Assembly: GCA_022446815.1 (NCBI GenBank)
Contig: JAKVCD010000001.1
Location: 170,997 to 234,996, forward strand
Reading direction: 5' to 3'
DNA length: 64,000 bases
DNA from: Planctomycetota bacterium
GTDB taxonomy: Bacteria > Planctomycetota > UBA1135 > GCA-002686595
Under the pieces are notes generated by a model that was not told the DNA's origin, did not search any database, and saw nothing but the letters and a program-made list of their open reading frames with translations. This document shows positions 19,513-27,389 of the stretch, one piece after another. The position numbers were made by a program, and so were the translations under genes. The number at the start of each line of letters is the position of its first letter. The stretch's first letter is position 1.

Positions 19513-20406
19513 CTAAATCATGCCGCGGGGTGCGATCGTATTGAGAACCCGATCCAGCTCCTCTGTGTCGTGATAGCTAATCGTGATCTTGCCCCCGCCA
19601 TCGCCGCGGTGATGAATGACCGACTGAGTCCCGAGCCGCTCGCGAAGCCGACCTTCAGCATCTTGAACCCACCCATGTTGCTTCGGGTTAGCGCGAGATG
19701 CCTCTTTCTTCGGCGAGGCGACAGCACTGACGGTGCCACCGACCTGTGCGCTGCGTTCTGTCTGCCGCACTGACCAGCCCTCACGAATCACCTTCTCCAT
19801 GAGGGTCAGTTGGGCTCGATCCCCGGCCACACCAGCGATAGCGCGAGCATGCCCCATGCTGAGCAGTCGCTGAATCAGCGCATCTTGGACTTCTGCGGGC
19901 AAGTCCAAAAGTCTGAGGTGGTTCGTGATAGTAGACCGCTTGAGGCCAACACGCTCAGCCACTTGATCCTGGGTAAGGCCAAGGCGCTGCATCATGTCTT
20001 GAAAACCCTTAGCGCGCTCAATGGGATCTAAATCCTCACGTTGCAGGTTTTCAACCATGGCCCACTCGAGAGAGGCCTGATCGCTCACATCATCATGAAT
20101 CGCAGCGGGAATGGTCTGTAGGCCAGCCATCTTGGCCGCCTTCAGCCTGCGCTCACCGGAGATCAGCTCAAACCCGTCCCCTGCGCGCCTGACAGCGATA
20201 GGCTGAATGACTCCATGGAGCTTGATGCTGTCTCGCAAGCTCTCTAAGGCAGCCTCATCGAAGCGAAGCCTAGGCTGTTGAGAGTTCGGCTTTATAGCGG
20301 AGGTGGCCAGCTCTGTTGACGCCTGTGAAGCTTCACCAGCCTGGACATTTTCAGCGGAGGGGCTACCCAATAAGGATCCAAGGCCCCTTCCTAATCGACG
20401 TTCCAT
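19513..20406 (-). CDS. parB: chromosome partitioning protein ParB (Spo0J/Noc family)
   Basis: ParB is the CTP-dependent clamp that loads at parS and guides origin segregation with ParA. The 297-residue protein opens with RRLGRGLGSLLG, has the CTP-binding motifs QPIAVRRAGDG and ISGERRLKAAKMAG (about 75-105) and the ENLQREDLDPIERAKGFQ segment. The helix-turn-helix parS reader follows (LTQDQVAERVGLKRSTITNHLRLLDLP, given here only as its position, about 140-165). A C-terminal dimerisation segment ends the protein. Two parS-like palindromes lie just downstream. parA is not adjacent but about 14 kb away, an unusual separation. The gene is leftward and monocistronic as far as can be seen. Confidence 0.96.
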   Translation of the reverse strand: MERRLGRGLGSLLGSPSAENVQAGEASQASTELATSAIKPNSQQPRLRFDEAALESLRDSIKLHGVIQPIAVRRAGDGFELISGERRLKAAKMAGLQTIPAAIHDDVSDQASLEWAMVENLQREDLDPIERAKGFQDMMQRLGLTQDQVAERVGLKRSTITNHLRLLDLPAEVQDALIQRLLSMGHARAIAGVAGDRAQLTLMEKVIREGWSVRQTERSAQVGGTVSAVASPKKEASRANPKQHGWVQDAEGRLRERLGTQSVIHHRGDGGGKITISYHDTEELDRVLNTIAPRGMI

Positions 20407-20717
20407 AGTTCTTTTCTCGGTGTGGATTGCAGAAGGCTCACGCAGGCAAAAGGCCTAACGAGATCGGAGTCTACAGAGCCAGAATGGCAAACTCCAAAAG
20501 CATCTCTCATGCAACCAGGGCCTGTGCAAACAGCACACATGAGAGGGAGCCCGAGCCAGCATCGGCGCTAAAGAGCGGGCGCACCCAGGGCGCCCCCTAT
20601 ATAAGTTATTGTCATTTAATGATTTACCGAGCAGCCGGATCGGTTTGCGCGAAGGGAAACGCCACAGTAGCTCCTTCGCAGGTGGACTCTAGGAGCCGGG
20701 ACAGGTAGAACGCTCGC
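20407..20717. other. intergenic region upstream of parB
   Basis: This 311-bp spacer lies between the divergent parB gene and a membrane-protein gene. It contains an AT-rich patch at about 20597-20630 (including TATATAAGTTATTG), the best candidate for a promoter or bending element here. I see no parS copy, RNA gene or convincing small gene. Confidence 0.45.
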
Positions 20718-21371
20718 GTGCTTTTGATCCTGAAGAGCCTCGCAACACAAGAGCTGAAGCGCCCGACGCTATGGCTTGGAATCGGCGCCGCCTTGCTGGC
20801 CTGGCCCATCGCCGTAGAGCTCTCACCCCTATCAACCACCCTAGGGGCCAGCAGCGCTAAATCTCTCGCATACAACATTGCATATCTGGTTGCGATCCTT
20901 GGAGCTCTCGTGGGGGCATCTCGAATGGACGCTTTGGACTGGTTGTTCAGCAGGTCAACCGAAACTCAGCGTGTTGGAGCCTGGCTAGCATGGACCACCC
21001 TGTGCTCTTTTACGCCCACCGCTATAAGCCTTAGCCCGCTAGCTCTCCTCCAAGGCGTAGGAGCAGCGCTTCCATTGGCCTCATTCTTCCTGATTTCGGC
21101 GCATCTAGCGGCGACGATGATCTTCCTCGCCGCTCTCGGTTTCTCTGGAAGGGAGCGTTCGCTCCTAGTAGTCCTCCTCGCTATTGGCCTTCAGGCGACC
21201 CTGGCGGGGGTGACCGGCCCGGCAACCATCATCGCCAGAGTTGTAGATCCGGCATCAGGAGAGGCGCCAGGCTTGCTTGGGCCCACCGGCGCTGGCATTC
21301 AAGTGGCGTCCATCTACCTATTAATTTCTCTTTCGGCGCTATTCAGCTCTCGTAAGCGGCGAACCATCTAG
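20718..21371 (+). CDS. polytopic membrane protein of unknown function
   Basis: The 217-residue protein has about six hydrophobic segments (roughly 18-35, 48-68, 85-112, 118-142, 148-172 and 190-208) with a basic C-terminus (SSRKRRTI). It starts at GTG with GGGACAGG upstream as a possible ribosome binding site. General resemblance to ABC-2-type permease subunits can be argued from topology alone, but no ATPase is adjacent and no family motif is recognised. It ends 4 bp before the phosphoesterase gene, so the two are probably co-transcribed. Confidence 0.7.
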   Translation: MLLILKSLATQELKRPTLWLGIGAALLAWPIAVELSPLSTTLGASSAKSLAYNIAYLVAILGALVGASRMDALDWLFSRSTETQRVGAWLAWTTLCSFTPTAISLSPLALLQGVGAALPLASFFLISAHLAATMIFLAALGFSGRERSLLVVLLAIGLQATLAGVTGPATIIARVVDPASGEAPGLLGPTGAGIQVASIYLLISLSALFSSRKRRTI

Positions 21372-21375
21372 AGCC

Positions 21376-22110
21376 ATGAAGTACGCAGTCCTCGGAGACA
21401 TCCACTCCAACCTCACCGCGCTTGAAGCGGTGTTGGGAGCGGTCCGCGACAACGAGGTTGACTGCATTTTGAGCGTGGGAGATGTCGTGGGGTACGGGGC
21501 CGCCCCCTCCGACTGCATTCGCCTGCTTCGAGAAAGTGACGCGATCGTCGTGATGGGAAACCACGACGCCGCGGTCGTGGGGGAGCTGGACACCTTCTTT
21601 TTCAATCAACATGCGAAGGCCGCTGTGGAGTGGACGCGCCAGGCGATCAGCGGCGAAGAGATGGCGTGGCTAACCTGCCTCCCTCACACCTGGGAGGATG
21701 AATTCGTCAGCCTCGCGCACGGCTCATACAACAAGCCCGAGGACTTCAACTACGTCCAGACCCCGGCTGATGCGGACGCTTCACTTGAGCTCATCGAGCG
21801 ACCCGTGTGCTTCATCGGCCACACACACGTCCCTGTCTGCATGTTGCGATACGCCGACGACCCGCTGCGGACCGGCTACACGATGGACCCAGAGGTTGAC
21901 CTTAAGGATGCGATCGTCGCCCTAGTGAACGCTGGGAGCGTCGGCCAGCCGCGAGACGACGACCCCCAGACGGGCTATGTCCTGTACGACAGTGACACAC
22001 AAATCGTCACCTTCAGACGCATCCCCTATGACATTGAACGCGAGGTGCACCGCATCCGCTCCGCTGGGCTTCCAAGCGTCTTGGCGGAGCGACTCTATCT
22101 CGGCGTCTGA
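21376..22110 (+). CDS. calcineurin-like metallophosphoesterase (YfcE/ApaH-like)
   Basis: This cytoplasmic binuclear metal phosphoesterase has 244 residues. All core motifs are visible in order: GDIHSN at residue 7, GDVVGYGAAPSDC near 35, GNHDAAVVG near 60, SLAHGSY and GHTHVP near 150. The GDVVGYG-P-C form is common in planctomycete and cyanobacterial proteins of the diadenosine tetraphosphatase-like group, but the substrate is not established. The gene lies 4 bp behind the membrane-protein gene and converges with the HPr-fusion gene. Confidence 0.92.
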   Translation: MKYAVLGDIHSNLTALEAVLGAVRDNEVDCILSVGDVVGYGAAPSDCIRLLRESDAIVVMGNHDAAVVGELDTFFFNQHAKAAVEWTRQAISGEEMAWLTCLPHTWEDEFVSLAHGSYNKPEDFNYVQTPADADASLELIERPVCFIGHTHVPVCMLRYADDPLRTGYTMDPEVDLKDAIVALVNAGSVGQPRDDDPQTGYVLYDSDTQIVTFRRIPYDIEREVHRIRSAGLPSVLAERLYLGV

Positions 22111-22119
22111 CCCGAGAGA

Positions 22120-23424
22120 TCAGCGGCGCAAATAGCTGAGCTCTTCCGGAAGCTCCTCTAGGCCACGCTCGCCAAGCCCCGCCTCGAAGAGGCGCTGGAT
22201 GTCTGCGAGCGGGCGCTCATCCCCGGTGAAGAGATAGCGGCGAGCTCCGGTGTTCGAGCCAACGGTGATCATCATCTCGAGGATGGATCCAGCGTTGCAC
22301 TCGTTGCCTTCGACCTCACAGGTCACCGGCGTCCCGTGGTGCTCGACAATCTTCACGATCAAAGAGACGGGCCGCGCATGAAGGATCAGCTCATCCGGCA
22401 CATCGAGGACGAGCTCTTTTTGGTTTGTGTAAGACGGCAGGAGGCCTTCGGCATACTCGCGACCTAAGTGGATCATACGAACAGCCCACGCCAAGAGGTG
22501 GTCATAGGCGACCTCGATCACGCGGTCGCGATCGACGGCGCGCGCCACCAGCGCGGCAGCATCTTCAGAGCGATCGCTCTCGTGTCGCTCGACGAAGTGC
22601 ACCAAGTCTGTGACCGCCTCAAGCAAGTGGAAGGCTGAAGAGATGTGCCCGCGCATGCGGGGGAGTCGCTCATCACCCTCCTCAAGAACGGTGTTCTTGA
22701 TGTATGTGTCATAAGCAGACTGCAGGTTGTGAACTGAGGCCTCGTAAACACGCGCCCGCTCTTCTGTGCAAACCTCAGAGAGAAATCGTCTCCGCTCTGC
22801 AGCCGAGGTGAGCTCGTTCAAGCAGAGCTCATCGAACAGCGCGCACACGTCGAGGTAGCGTGAGGCGACCGATGCGATGTAGTGCTCTTCGTCTTCCTGG
22901 GTCTCGCCATCTAGGTTGCGAGGCAGCCGCAGCCTCTGGCGATCCGCTGTGTACTCATCGTCAGAGAAGCTCTCTCCAGGGAGGCTGATGCGGTGTCGAG
23001 CGAACTCAGCGAGGAGCTCTTTCATGAGCGCGCGCAGCGCGTCCTCCAAGAAGCTCCTAGCCGCCTCGACCGCCGAAAGGAATCGAGCCTCTTCGTTTGG
23101 CGCCGCCGACAAGTGTGTCCCATAAGAGTCAAAGCGTGACTCCATGTGCCTGACAGCGTGGCCAGCGTGGGCGAGTCCACGAGTGGATGCGACAAGCTCT
23201 CTCAACCCGCGATAGGTGCGGTTGTGGCTCGCGCCGTGGTCATCTAGGAAAGACTCGAAGACCTCGGACTCCACCGCGAGTTGATAGAAGTGCCTGCGCG
23301 TCCAGCCGCGCTTGTCCTTGCCAAGGAGGGCGTTGGACAGCCTCGCGAGGCGCTCTGCCTGATTCGCGGCGAGAGGCCTGAAGTCCTCTTCGCTGAGGAT
23401 CTCGTCGATAGATGTTTGGCTCAT
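22120..23424 (-). CDS. HPr phosphocarrier domain fused to a long unknown N-terminal region
   Basis: The protein has 434 residues from the ATG at 23424. Residues 1-335 are acidic, helical and unrecognised. The last 95 residues form an HPr-like domain. The phosphorylation-site motif LHARPVS (His at the position of HPr His15) is at 22372-22382, and CNAGSILEMMITVGSN contains the Ser equivalent to HPr Ser46. HPr normally passes phosphate from enzyme I to sugar permeases or is controlled by HPr kinase. No other PTS gene is in the window, so a regulatory role is more likely. A longer in-frame start exists up to 23694 but would run across the divergent sigma-factor gene and has unlikely composition, so it was not used. 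Confidence 0.8.
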   Translation of the reverse strand: MSQTSIDEILSEEDFRPLAANQAERLARLSNALLGKDKRGWTRRHFYQLAVESEVFESFLDDHGASHNRTYRGLRELVASTRGLAHAGHAVRHMESRFDSYGTHLSAAPNEEARFLSAVEAARSFLEDALRALMKELLAEFARHRISLPGESFSDDEYTADRQRLRLPRNLDGETQEDEEHYIASVASRYLDVCALFDELCLNELTSAAERRRFLSEVCTEERARVYEASVHNLQSAYDTYIKNTVLEEGDERLPRMRGHISSAFHLLEAVTDLVHFVERHESDRSEDAAALVARAVDRDRVIEVAYDHLLAWAVRMIHLGREYAEGLLPSYTNQKELVLDVPDELILHARPVSLIVKIVEHHGTPVTCEVEGNECNAGSILEMMITVGSNTGARRYLFTGDERPLADIQRLFEAGLGERGLEELPEELSYLRR

Positions 23425-23473
23425 GGGCGGTGGGGAGGCGCGGGGCGAGCGCCCGAGAGCACTAAGGTAACAG

Positions 23474-23516
23474 GCCCCGCAACCCCCTTGTGGGGCACCA
23501 GAAGCAAACTTCTGGT
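23474..23516 (+). promoter_or_regulatory. two tandem hairpins in the leader of the sigma-factor gene
   Basis: GCCCCGC (23474-23480) can pair with GTGGGGC (23490-23496). It is directly followed by a perfect 8-bp hairpin, ACCAGAAG-CAAA-CTTCTGGT (23497-23516). They lie 41 bases before the sigma-factor ATG in the divergent spacer. There is no T-run, so a structured leader or protein-binding element is more likely than a simple terminator. Confidence 0.45.
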
Positions 23517-23556
23517 CTGTCTCAAGACCCAGGCCCCTGCGCGTCGATTCGTGTCT

Positions 23557-24468
23557 ATGAGGTCGCCCCCCCGGTGGCCTGACACCCAGTCCATCCCCAC
23601 ACGCGCCACAAAGGAGTCCGCCATTTCTTCCGAACGCTGCCTGGAGACCTACCTCCAAGAGATCAATGAGGTCCCCCTCCTCACACCCGAACAAGAGCGC
23701 GAGCTAGGCGCAAAGATCCGACAAGGCGACATGGAGGCGCGAGAGCAGATGATCCGCGCGAACCTCCGCCTGGTCGTGTCGGTCGCCAAGATGTACACAG
23801 ACCGCGGGCTCTCTCTCCCCGACCTGATCGCTGAAGGGAACGTTGGCCTCTTGAAGGCCGCTGAGAAGTTCGACCCCGCTGCTGGCTGCCGCTTCTCCAC
23901 CTATGGCACCTGGTGGATCAAGCAGTCGATCCGTCGGGCGCTCACGAACACAGTGAAGGCCGTGCGCGTCCCTAGCTACATGACGGAGATCATCAGCAAG
24001 TGGCGCTCGGTGAGCCAAGAGCTCGGCTACCGCCTGGGTCGCCTGCCGAACGTTGAGGAGGTCGCGGAAGAGCTCGGCGTCCCGAAGAAGAACTGGCCGC
24101 TCTTGAAGCGCACCATTCAGATCTCAGGCCTCGGCGCACACATCTCTCTCGATGTGCTTTCCACGCACCAAGAGACCGTCGAAGACCCCGACGGGGAGTC
24201 CCCCGAAGAGGAGATGATGACGCTCGACCTGCTGCGCCGCCTGAGCGAACTCTTGGACACGATGGACGACCGAGAGGCCGCCATCCTCCGACTTCGGTAT
24301 GGCTTGGATGACGACACCGAGCCTATGACTCTGCGCTCAATTGGGGAGGTCGTCGGTCTCACCCGCGAGCGCGTAAGACAGATAGAGCGCGAAGCCCTCC
24401 GAAAGCTCTACGATGTCATGAGTGGAGACAAGCCGGACAACATCGCGGGAGAGGCAGACTGCGCCTGA
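23557..24468 (+). CDS. sigma-70 family RNA polymerase sigma factor (RpoD/group 2 type)
   Basis: The sigma factor has about 303 residues from the ATG at 23557. It directs RNA polymerase to promoters. Region 1.2 is LETYLQEINEVPLLTPEQE, region 2 contains NLRLVVSVAKMYTDRGL and FSTYGTWWIKQSIRRAL, and region 3 follows. Region 4 has DREAAILRLRYGLDD and GLTRERVRQIEREALRKL. Region 1.1 is absent and the protein is short, which fits a group 2 factor or a small primary factor; the window alone cannot decide. In-frame codons reach back to 23281 but would overlap the divergent HPr-fusion gene. The end overlaps the hemW start by 47 bases. Confidence 0.93.
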   Translation: MRSPPRWPDTQSIPTRATKESAISSERCLETYLQEINEVPLLTPEQERELGAKIRQGDMEAREQMIRANLRLVVSVAKMYTDRGLSLPDLIAEGNVGLLKAAEKFDPAAGCRFSTYGTWWIKQSIRRALTNTVKAVRVPSYMTEIISKWRSVSQELGYRLGRLPNVEEVAEELGVPKKNWPLLKRTIQISGLGAHISLDVLSTHQETVEDPDGESPEEEMMTLDLLRRLSELLDTMDDREAAILRLRYGLDDDTEPMTLRSIGEVVGLTRERVRQIEREALRKLYDVMSGDKPDNIAGEADCA

Positions 24469-25639
24469 CATCCAGCGGCCGTGGGAGATCCCCGCGGCCG
24501 ATGGGACCCCCCTCTATGTCCACGTCCCGTTCTGCGAGGCGAAGTGCCCCTACTGTGACTTCTTCTCTGTCGCGGGCGAGGGCCAGGACATCGAGGGCTC
24601 TCTCGAAGCTCTGATCTCAGAGGTGGAGCGGCGCGGGCCGCGCAGCCCACGGACGGTCTTTGTCGGTGGCGGCACCCCGAGCTGGCTCTCCATAGATCAG
24701 CTCGAGCGCCTCTTCGGCGCTATGCAGTCGCGGACTGGCTACCGCGACAGCGCCCAAGAGGTCACCGTCGAGTGCAACCCAGAGAGTCTGGACGAAGAGA
24801 AGGCCCGTGCTCTCGTCGAGCTTGGCGCGACGAGGCTCTCGATAGGCTTCCAAAGCTTGCGCCCGGAGACCCTAGAGCTCTTTGGCAGGGTCCACGGCGT
24901 AGACGACAGCTTCGCCGCCTTTCAGGCGGCTAGGGCCGCTGGGGTGGCCGCGGTCTCCGTGGACCTGATCTTCGGGGCAGAGGGGCAAACCGTGGGAGAG
25001 TGGCGTGAAGACCTCACGCGCGTGCTAGACCTGAAGCCAGAGCACCTCTCCTGCTATGGACTCACATTTGAAGAGGGGACTCTGTTCACACGCTGGCTTG
25101 AAGAGGGCCGCATTGAGCGCATCCCAGAAGAGGAAGAGCTCGAGCTCTTTCGCGCGACCCGCGAGCTCACCTCCACGCGCGGCTATCACGCCTATGAGGT
25201 ATCTAACTTCTGTTTATCTGGCCATGAATGTCACCACAACCTCAACTACTGGCGCAACGGCCCCTATGTGGGGATTGGGCCCGGAGCTGCTAGCTATGTC
25301 TCAGGTACGCGCTTTGGCAACCCTCGTTCCCTAGAGGCCTGGCGCAGAGGCGCCAAGGGGGGTGAGGCCTCGCTGCCTTGGAGCGAAACACTCAATCCCT
25401 CCCACCGGCTTGCAGAGACGTGGTGGCTGGGGCTCCGCCTAGCTGAAGGGCTCGACGCTTCTGCCGCCCGCGAGCACTGTGGAGTCTCAGCCAGCGAAGA
25501 CCTCTGCCTCCCTGAGGCGAGGCAGCTGGCGGAGGAGGGCCTACTCGTGGAAAGAGGGGGCCGCTGGAGGCTCACCGGGGAAGGGCTTGAGCTCGCCGAC
25601 GCGGTCTCGGGAAGGCTTCTAGCTACCGGCCTAGCTTAG
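24422..25639 (+). CDS. hemW: HemW-like radical SAM protein
   Basis: HemW is a radical SAM protein related to coproporphyrinogen III dehydrogenase that binds heme and acts as a heme chaperone. The protein has up to 405 residues. YVHVPFCEAKCPYCDFFSV has the C-x3-C-x2-C cluster motif with Phe after the third position, as in HemW rather than HemN. Further family motifs are FVGGGTPSWLS, RLSIGFQSL and VSVDLIFGAEGQT. The only usable start in this frame before the motif is the GTG at 24422, inside the sigma-factor gene, so a 47-base overlap is implied; the true start may differ slightly. Confidence 0.9.
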   Translation: METSRTTSRERQTAPDIQRPWEIPAADGTPLYVHVPFCEAKCPYCDFFSVAGEGQDIEGSLEALISEVERRGPRSPRTVFVGGGTPSWLSIDQLERLFGAMQSRTGYRDSAQEVTVECNPESLDEEKARALVELGATRLSIGFQSLRPETLELFGRVHGVDDSFAAFQAARAAGVAAVSVDLIFGAEGQTVGEWREDLTRVLDLKPEHLSCYGLTFEEGTLFTRWLEEGRIERIPEEEELELFRATRELTSTRGYHAYEVSNFCLSGHECHHNLNYWRNGPYVGIGPGAASYVSGTRFGNPRSLEAWRRGAKGGEASLPWSETLNPSHRLAETWWLGLRLAEGLDASAAREHCGVSASEDLCLPEARQLAEEGLLVERGGRWRLTGEGLELADAVSGRLLATGLA

Positions 25640-25653
25640 CCACCCCGTTTAGA

Positions 25654-25693
25654 GAGAGCCCTGTAGCCCCGAAACCGGGAGGAAAGGGCTCTC
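25654..25693 (+). promoter_or_regulatory. two-tier hairpin between hemW and the PilZ gene
   Basis: GAGAGCCCT (25654-25662) pairs with AGGGCTCTC (25685-25693). Inside it CCCG (25668-25671) pairs with CGGG (25676-25679), leaving an asymmetric internal loop. There is no T-run. It lies 15 bp after the hemW stop and 42 bp before the likely PilZ start, so it may be a terminator or a leader structure. Confidence 0.4.
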
Positions 25694-25735
25694 AGGGCTC
25701 GGGGTGTGGGCCATAGATGGTCGAAAACTCTGTTA

Positions 25736-26416
25736 ATGAATTCCTCCCGTAGAGCCGTCGTGAGCCTCCTTGGAAGCGGGTCCAAGGCCCGAGGCGTCCT
25801 CACAAAGATCCGACCAGCGCTCGGGACAGCTGAGGTCCACTTCCGGATCTCCGCAGATCCCCGACTTCAGATTGGCTCTGAGCTTCGCCTCGAGATCCGG
25901 CGCACCGCTGACCAGACCGCTCATCAGACCGAGGCTCGCGTCCTCTCTTGCGACTTGAAGCCCGACCGGGCCGTGTACTTCTTCAGGCTCCCCTCCGGCG
26001 TCGCGAGCGTCCTCGGCATGCTCTTCAATCAACGAGAGGCTGTGCGCGTCGTGCCCGCCCCAGGCGAGCCTGTTCGCGTGCAGGTGCGCCTCGAAGACGG
26101 CGGGCGCACGATCCCTGCCGTCGTCGACGACATCTCTCAGACGGGGCTTGGCGTCCTCTTCGGCGTGAACCAAGAGAACCGGCTCCTGAGCTGCGGCGAC
26201 CGCCTAAACCTCCTGCTTGAGCTCCCAGACCTAGAGCCCATGGAGGTGGTGGGGGACCCCCGCCACCGCAGGCTCATGGGGGCCTCTATCCGCTACGGCA
26301 TCCCCTTCATCCCCGAGGCCACTGAGGGCTTCGAGGACAAGCGGCTCGAGATCTACCGCTACGTCCACCGGAGACAGATCGAAATGATCGAGGCGCTCCG
26401 GGCGATGCCCGCCTGA
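25736..26416 (+). CDS. PilZ-domain protein (probable cyclic di-GMP receptor)
   Basis: The protein has about 226 residues from the ATG at 25736; an in-frame GTG at 25706 is an alternative. The C-terminal half (about 95-225) has PilZ features: NQREAVRVVP supplies an RxxxR-type motif, and VDDISQTGLGVLFG supplies D-x-S-x-x-G. Together these usually bind cyclic di-GMP. The N-terminal part resembles a YcgR-N-like beta domain. Such proteins link cyclic di-GMP to motility, secretion or surface behaviour, but no partner gene is adjacent. A hairpin lies upstream. Confidence 0.85.
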   Translation: MNSSRRAVVSLLGSGSKARGVLTKIRPALGTAEVHFRISADPRLQIGSELRLEIRRTADQTAHQTEARVLSCDLKPDRAVYFFRLPSGVASVLGMLFNQREAVRVVPAPGEPVRVQVRLEDGGRTIPAVVDDISQTGLGVLFGVNQENRLLSCGDRLNLLLELPDLEPMEVVGDPRHRRLMGASIRYGIPFIPEATEGFEDKRLEIYRYVHRRQIEMIEALRAMPA

Positions 26417-26468
26417 CCTCGGCTATTATCCTCCTTGCGCGTGCCCGCCGCCCGGGCCCGCGAGAGCT

Positions 26469-27389
26469 ATGGCCGCCAAGGAGAGATCAACCAAGCCCAA
26501 GCGCAACTTCTTCCTGCGCGGGATCGTCGCGCTCCTGCCGGCGATGCTCACGATCTTCGTGTTCGTGTTCATCGTCCAGTTCGCTGAGCGCTACGTGACG
26601 GGCCCGATCAACTCATTCATTTACTCCGCGCTCGAGCGCAACGCAGCTGGCTGGGCTGTGCTAGAGGCCCTCGACATCAACCCGGAGAGTGACGAGTTCC
26701 TCGATATGGACTCGCTGCCGCCAAGGCTCCAAGAGTTACGAGAGCGAGACGGGCTCGAGAGCGCGACCTTCCGCGACGCTTTGACTGAACATCGCGCTGG
26801 GGGTTACGGGCTGCTCTACCAGCTCGATGAGCTTGGCATTCACGGAGAGAAGCTCCGAGACGCCGTGAAGGGCGCTGTGCACCCGATCGTCGGCGTCGCC
26901 GTCGCGCTCTTGCTGCTCATCGCGCTTGGATACCTAGCCTCTGGCTTCCTCGGTCGACGAGTCGTCGCTGGAGTCGACAGCGTCCTCTCGCAGGTCCCTG
27001 TTGTTCGCTCCGTCTATCCCTACGCGAAACAGTTCGTCGAGTACTTCCTCTCGGACTCTGAGCTTGAGTTCGACACGGTGGTGGCTGCCCCGTACCCGGG
27101 GCCCGGCGTATGGTGTTTAGCCTTCGTCACGAGCCCTGGACTGAAGACTGTTCATGAGAAGCTCGGCGGGCGCTATGTCGCGTGCTTTGTCCCCACCTCT
27201 CCGATGCCCGCGACCGGATACACCGTCTTCATCGAGGCCTCCCGCCTCATCCCGCTCCCCATCACTGTTGACGAGGCGCTCCGCACCACGATCTCTGCGG
27301 GAGTTTTGATCCCACAGCACGAGTCTGTGACAGAGCTAACCCAGAGCCTCGCCTCGATCCTTGGCAGACCTCTGGAGGTTGAAGAGTGA
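26469..27389 (+). CDS. DUF502 family membrane protein
   Basis: The 306-residue integral membrane protein has two main hydrophobic regions: about 15-38 (GIVALLPAMLTIFVFVFIVQF) and about 138-165 (VGVAVALLLLIALGYLASGFL). After the second come the DUF502 signatures, including SVLSQVPVVRSVYPYAKQ, the SPGL-TVHEKLGG region and FVPTSPMPATGYTVFI. The insertion between the helices (40-135) is longer than in many relatives. Function is not established. The stop overlaps the GTG start of pyrF (GTGA), indicating coupling. Confidence 0.9.
   Translation: MAAKERSTKPKRNFFLRGIVALLPAMLTIFVFVFIVQFAERYVTGPINSFIYSALERNAAGWAVLEALDINPESDEFLDMDSLPPRLQELRERDGLESATFRDALTEHRAGGYGLLYQLDELGIHGEKLRDAVKGAVHPIVGVAVALLLLIALGYLASGFLGRRVVAGVDSVLSQVPVVRSVYPYAKQFVEYFLSDSELEFDTVVAAPYPGPGVWCLAFVTSPGLKTVHEKLGGRYVACFVPTSPMPATGYTVFIEASRLIPLPITVDEALRTTISAGVLIPQHESVTELTQSLASILGRPLEVEE

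Noticed and set aside
20427-20708. A 93-codon plus-strand frame upstream of the membrane-protein gene
   Set aside because: It lacks a ribosome binding site and any codon bias or motif, and it covers the AT-rich promoter-like patch.
23281-23556. A 92-residue N-terminal extension of the sigma factor
   Set aside because: It would be antisense to the HPr-fusion gene and has no sigma region 1.1 character.
23425-23694. A 90-residue N-terminal extension of the HPr-fusion protein
   Set aside because: It would overlap the divergent sigma-factor gene and its leader; composition is Gly/Arg/Cys-rich and unlike the rest of the protein.
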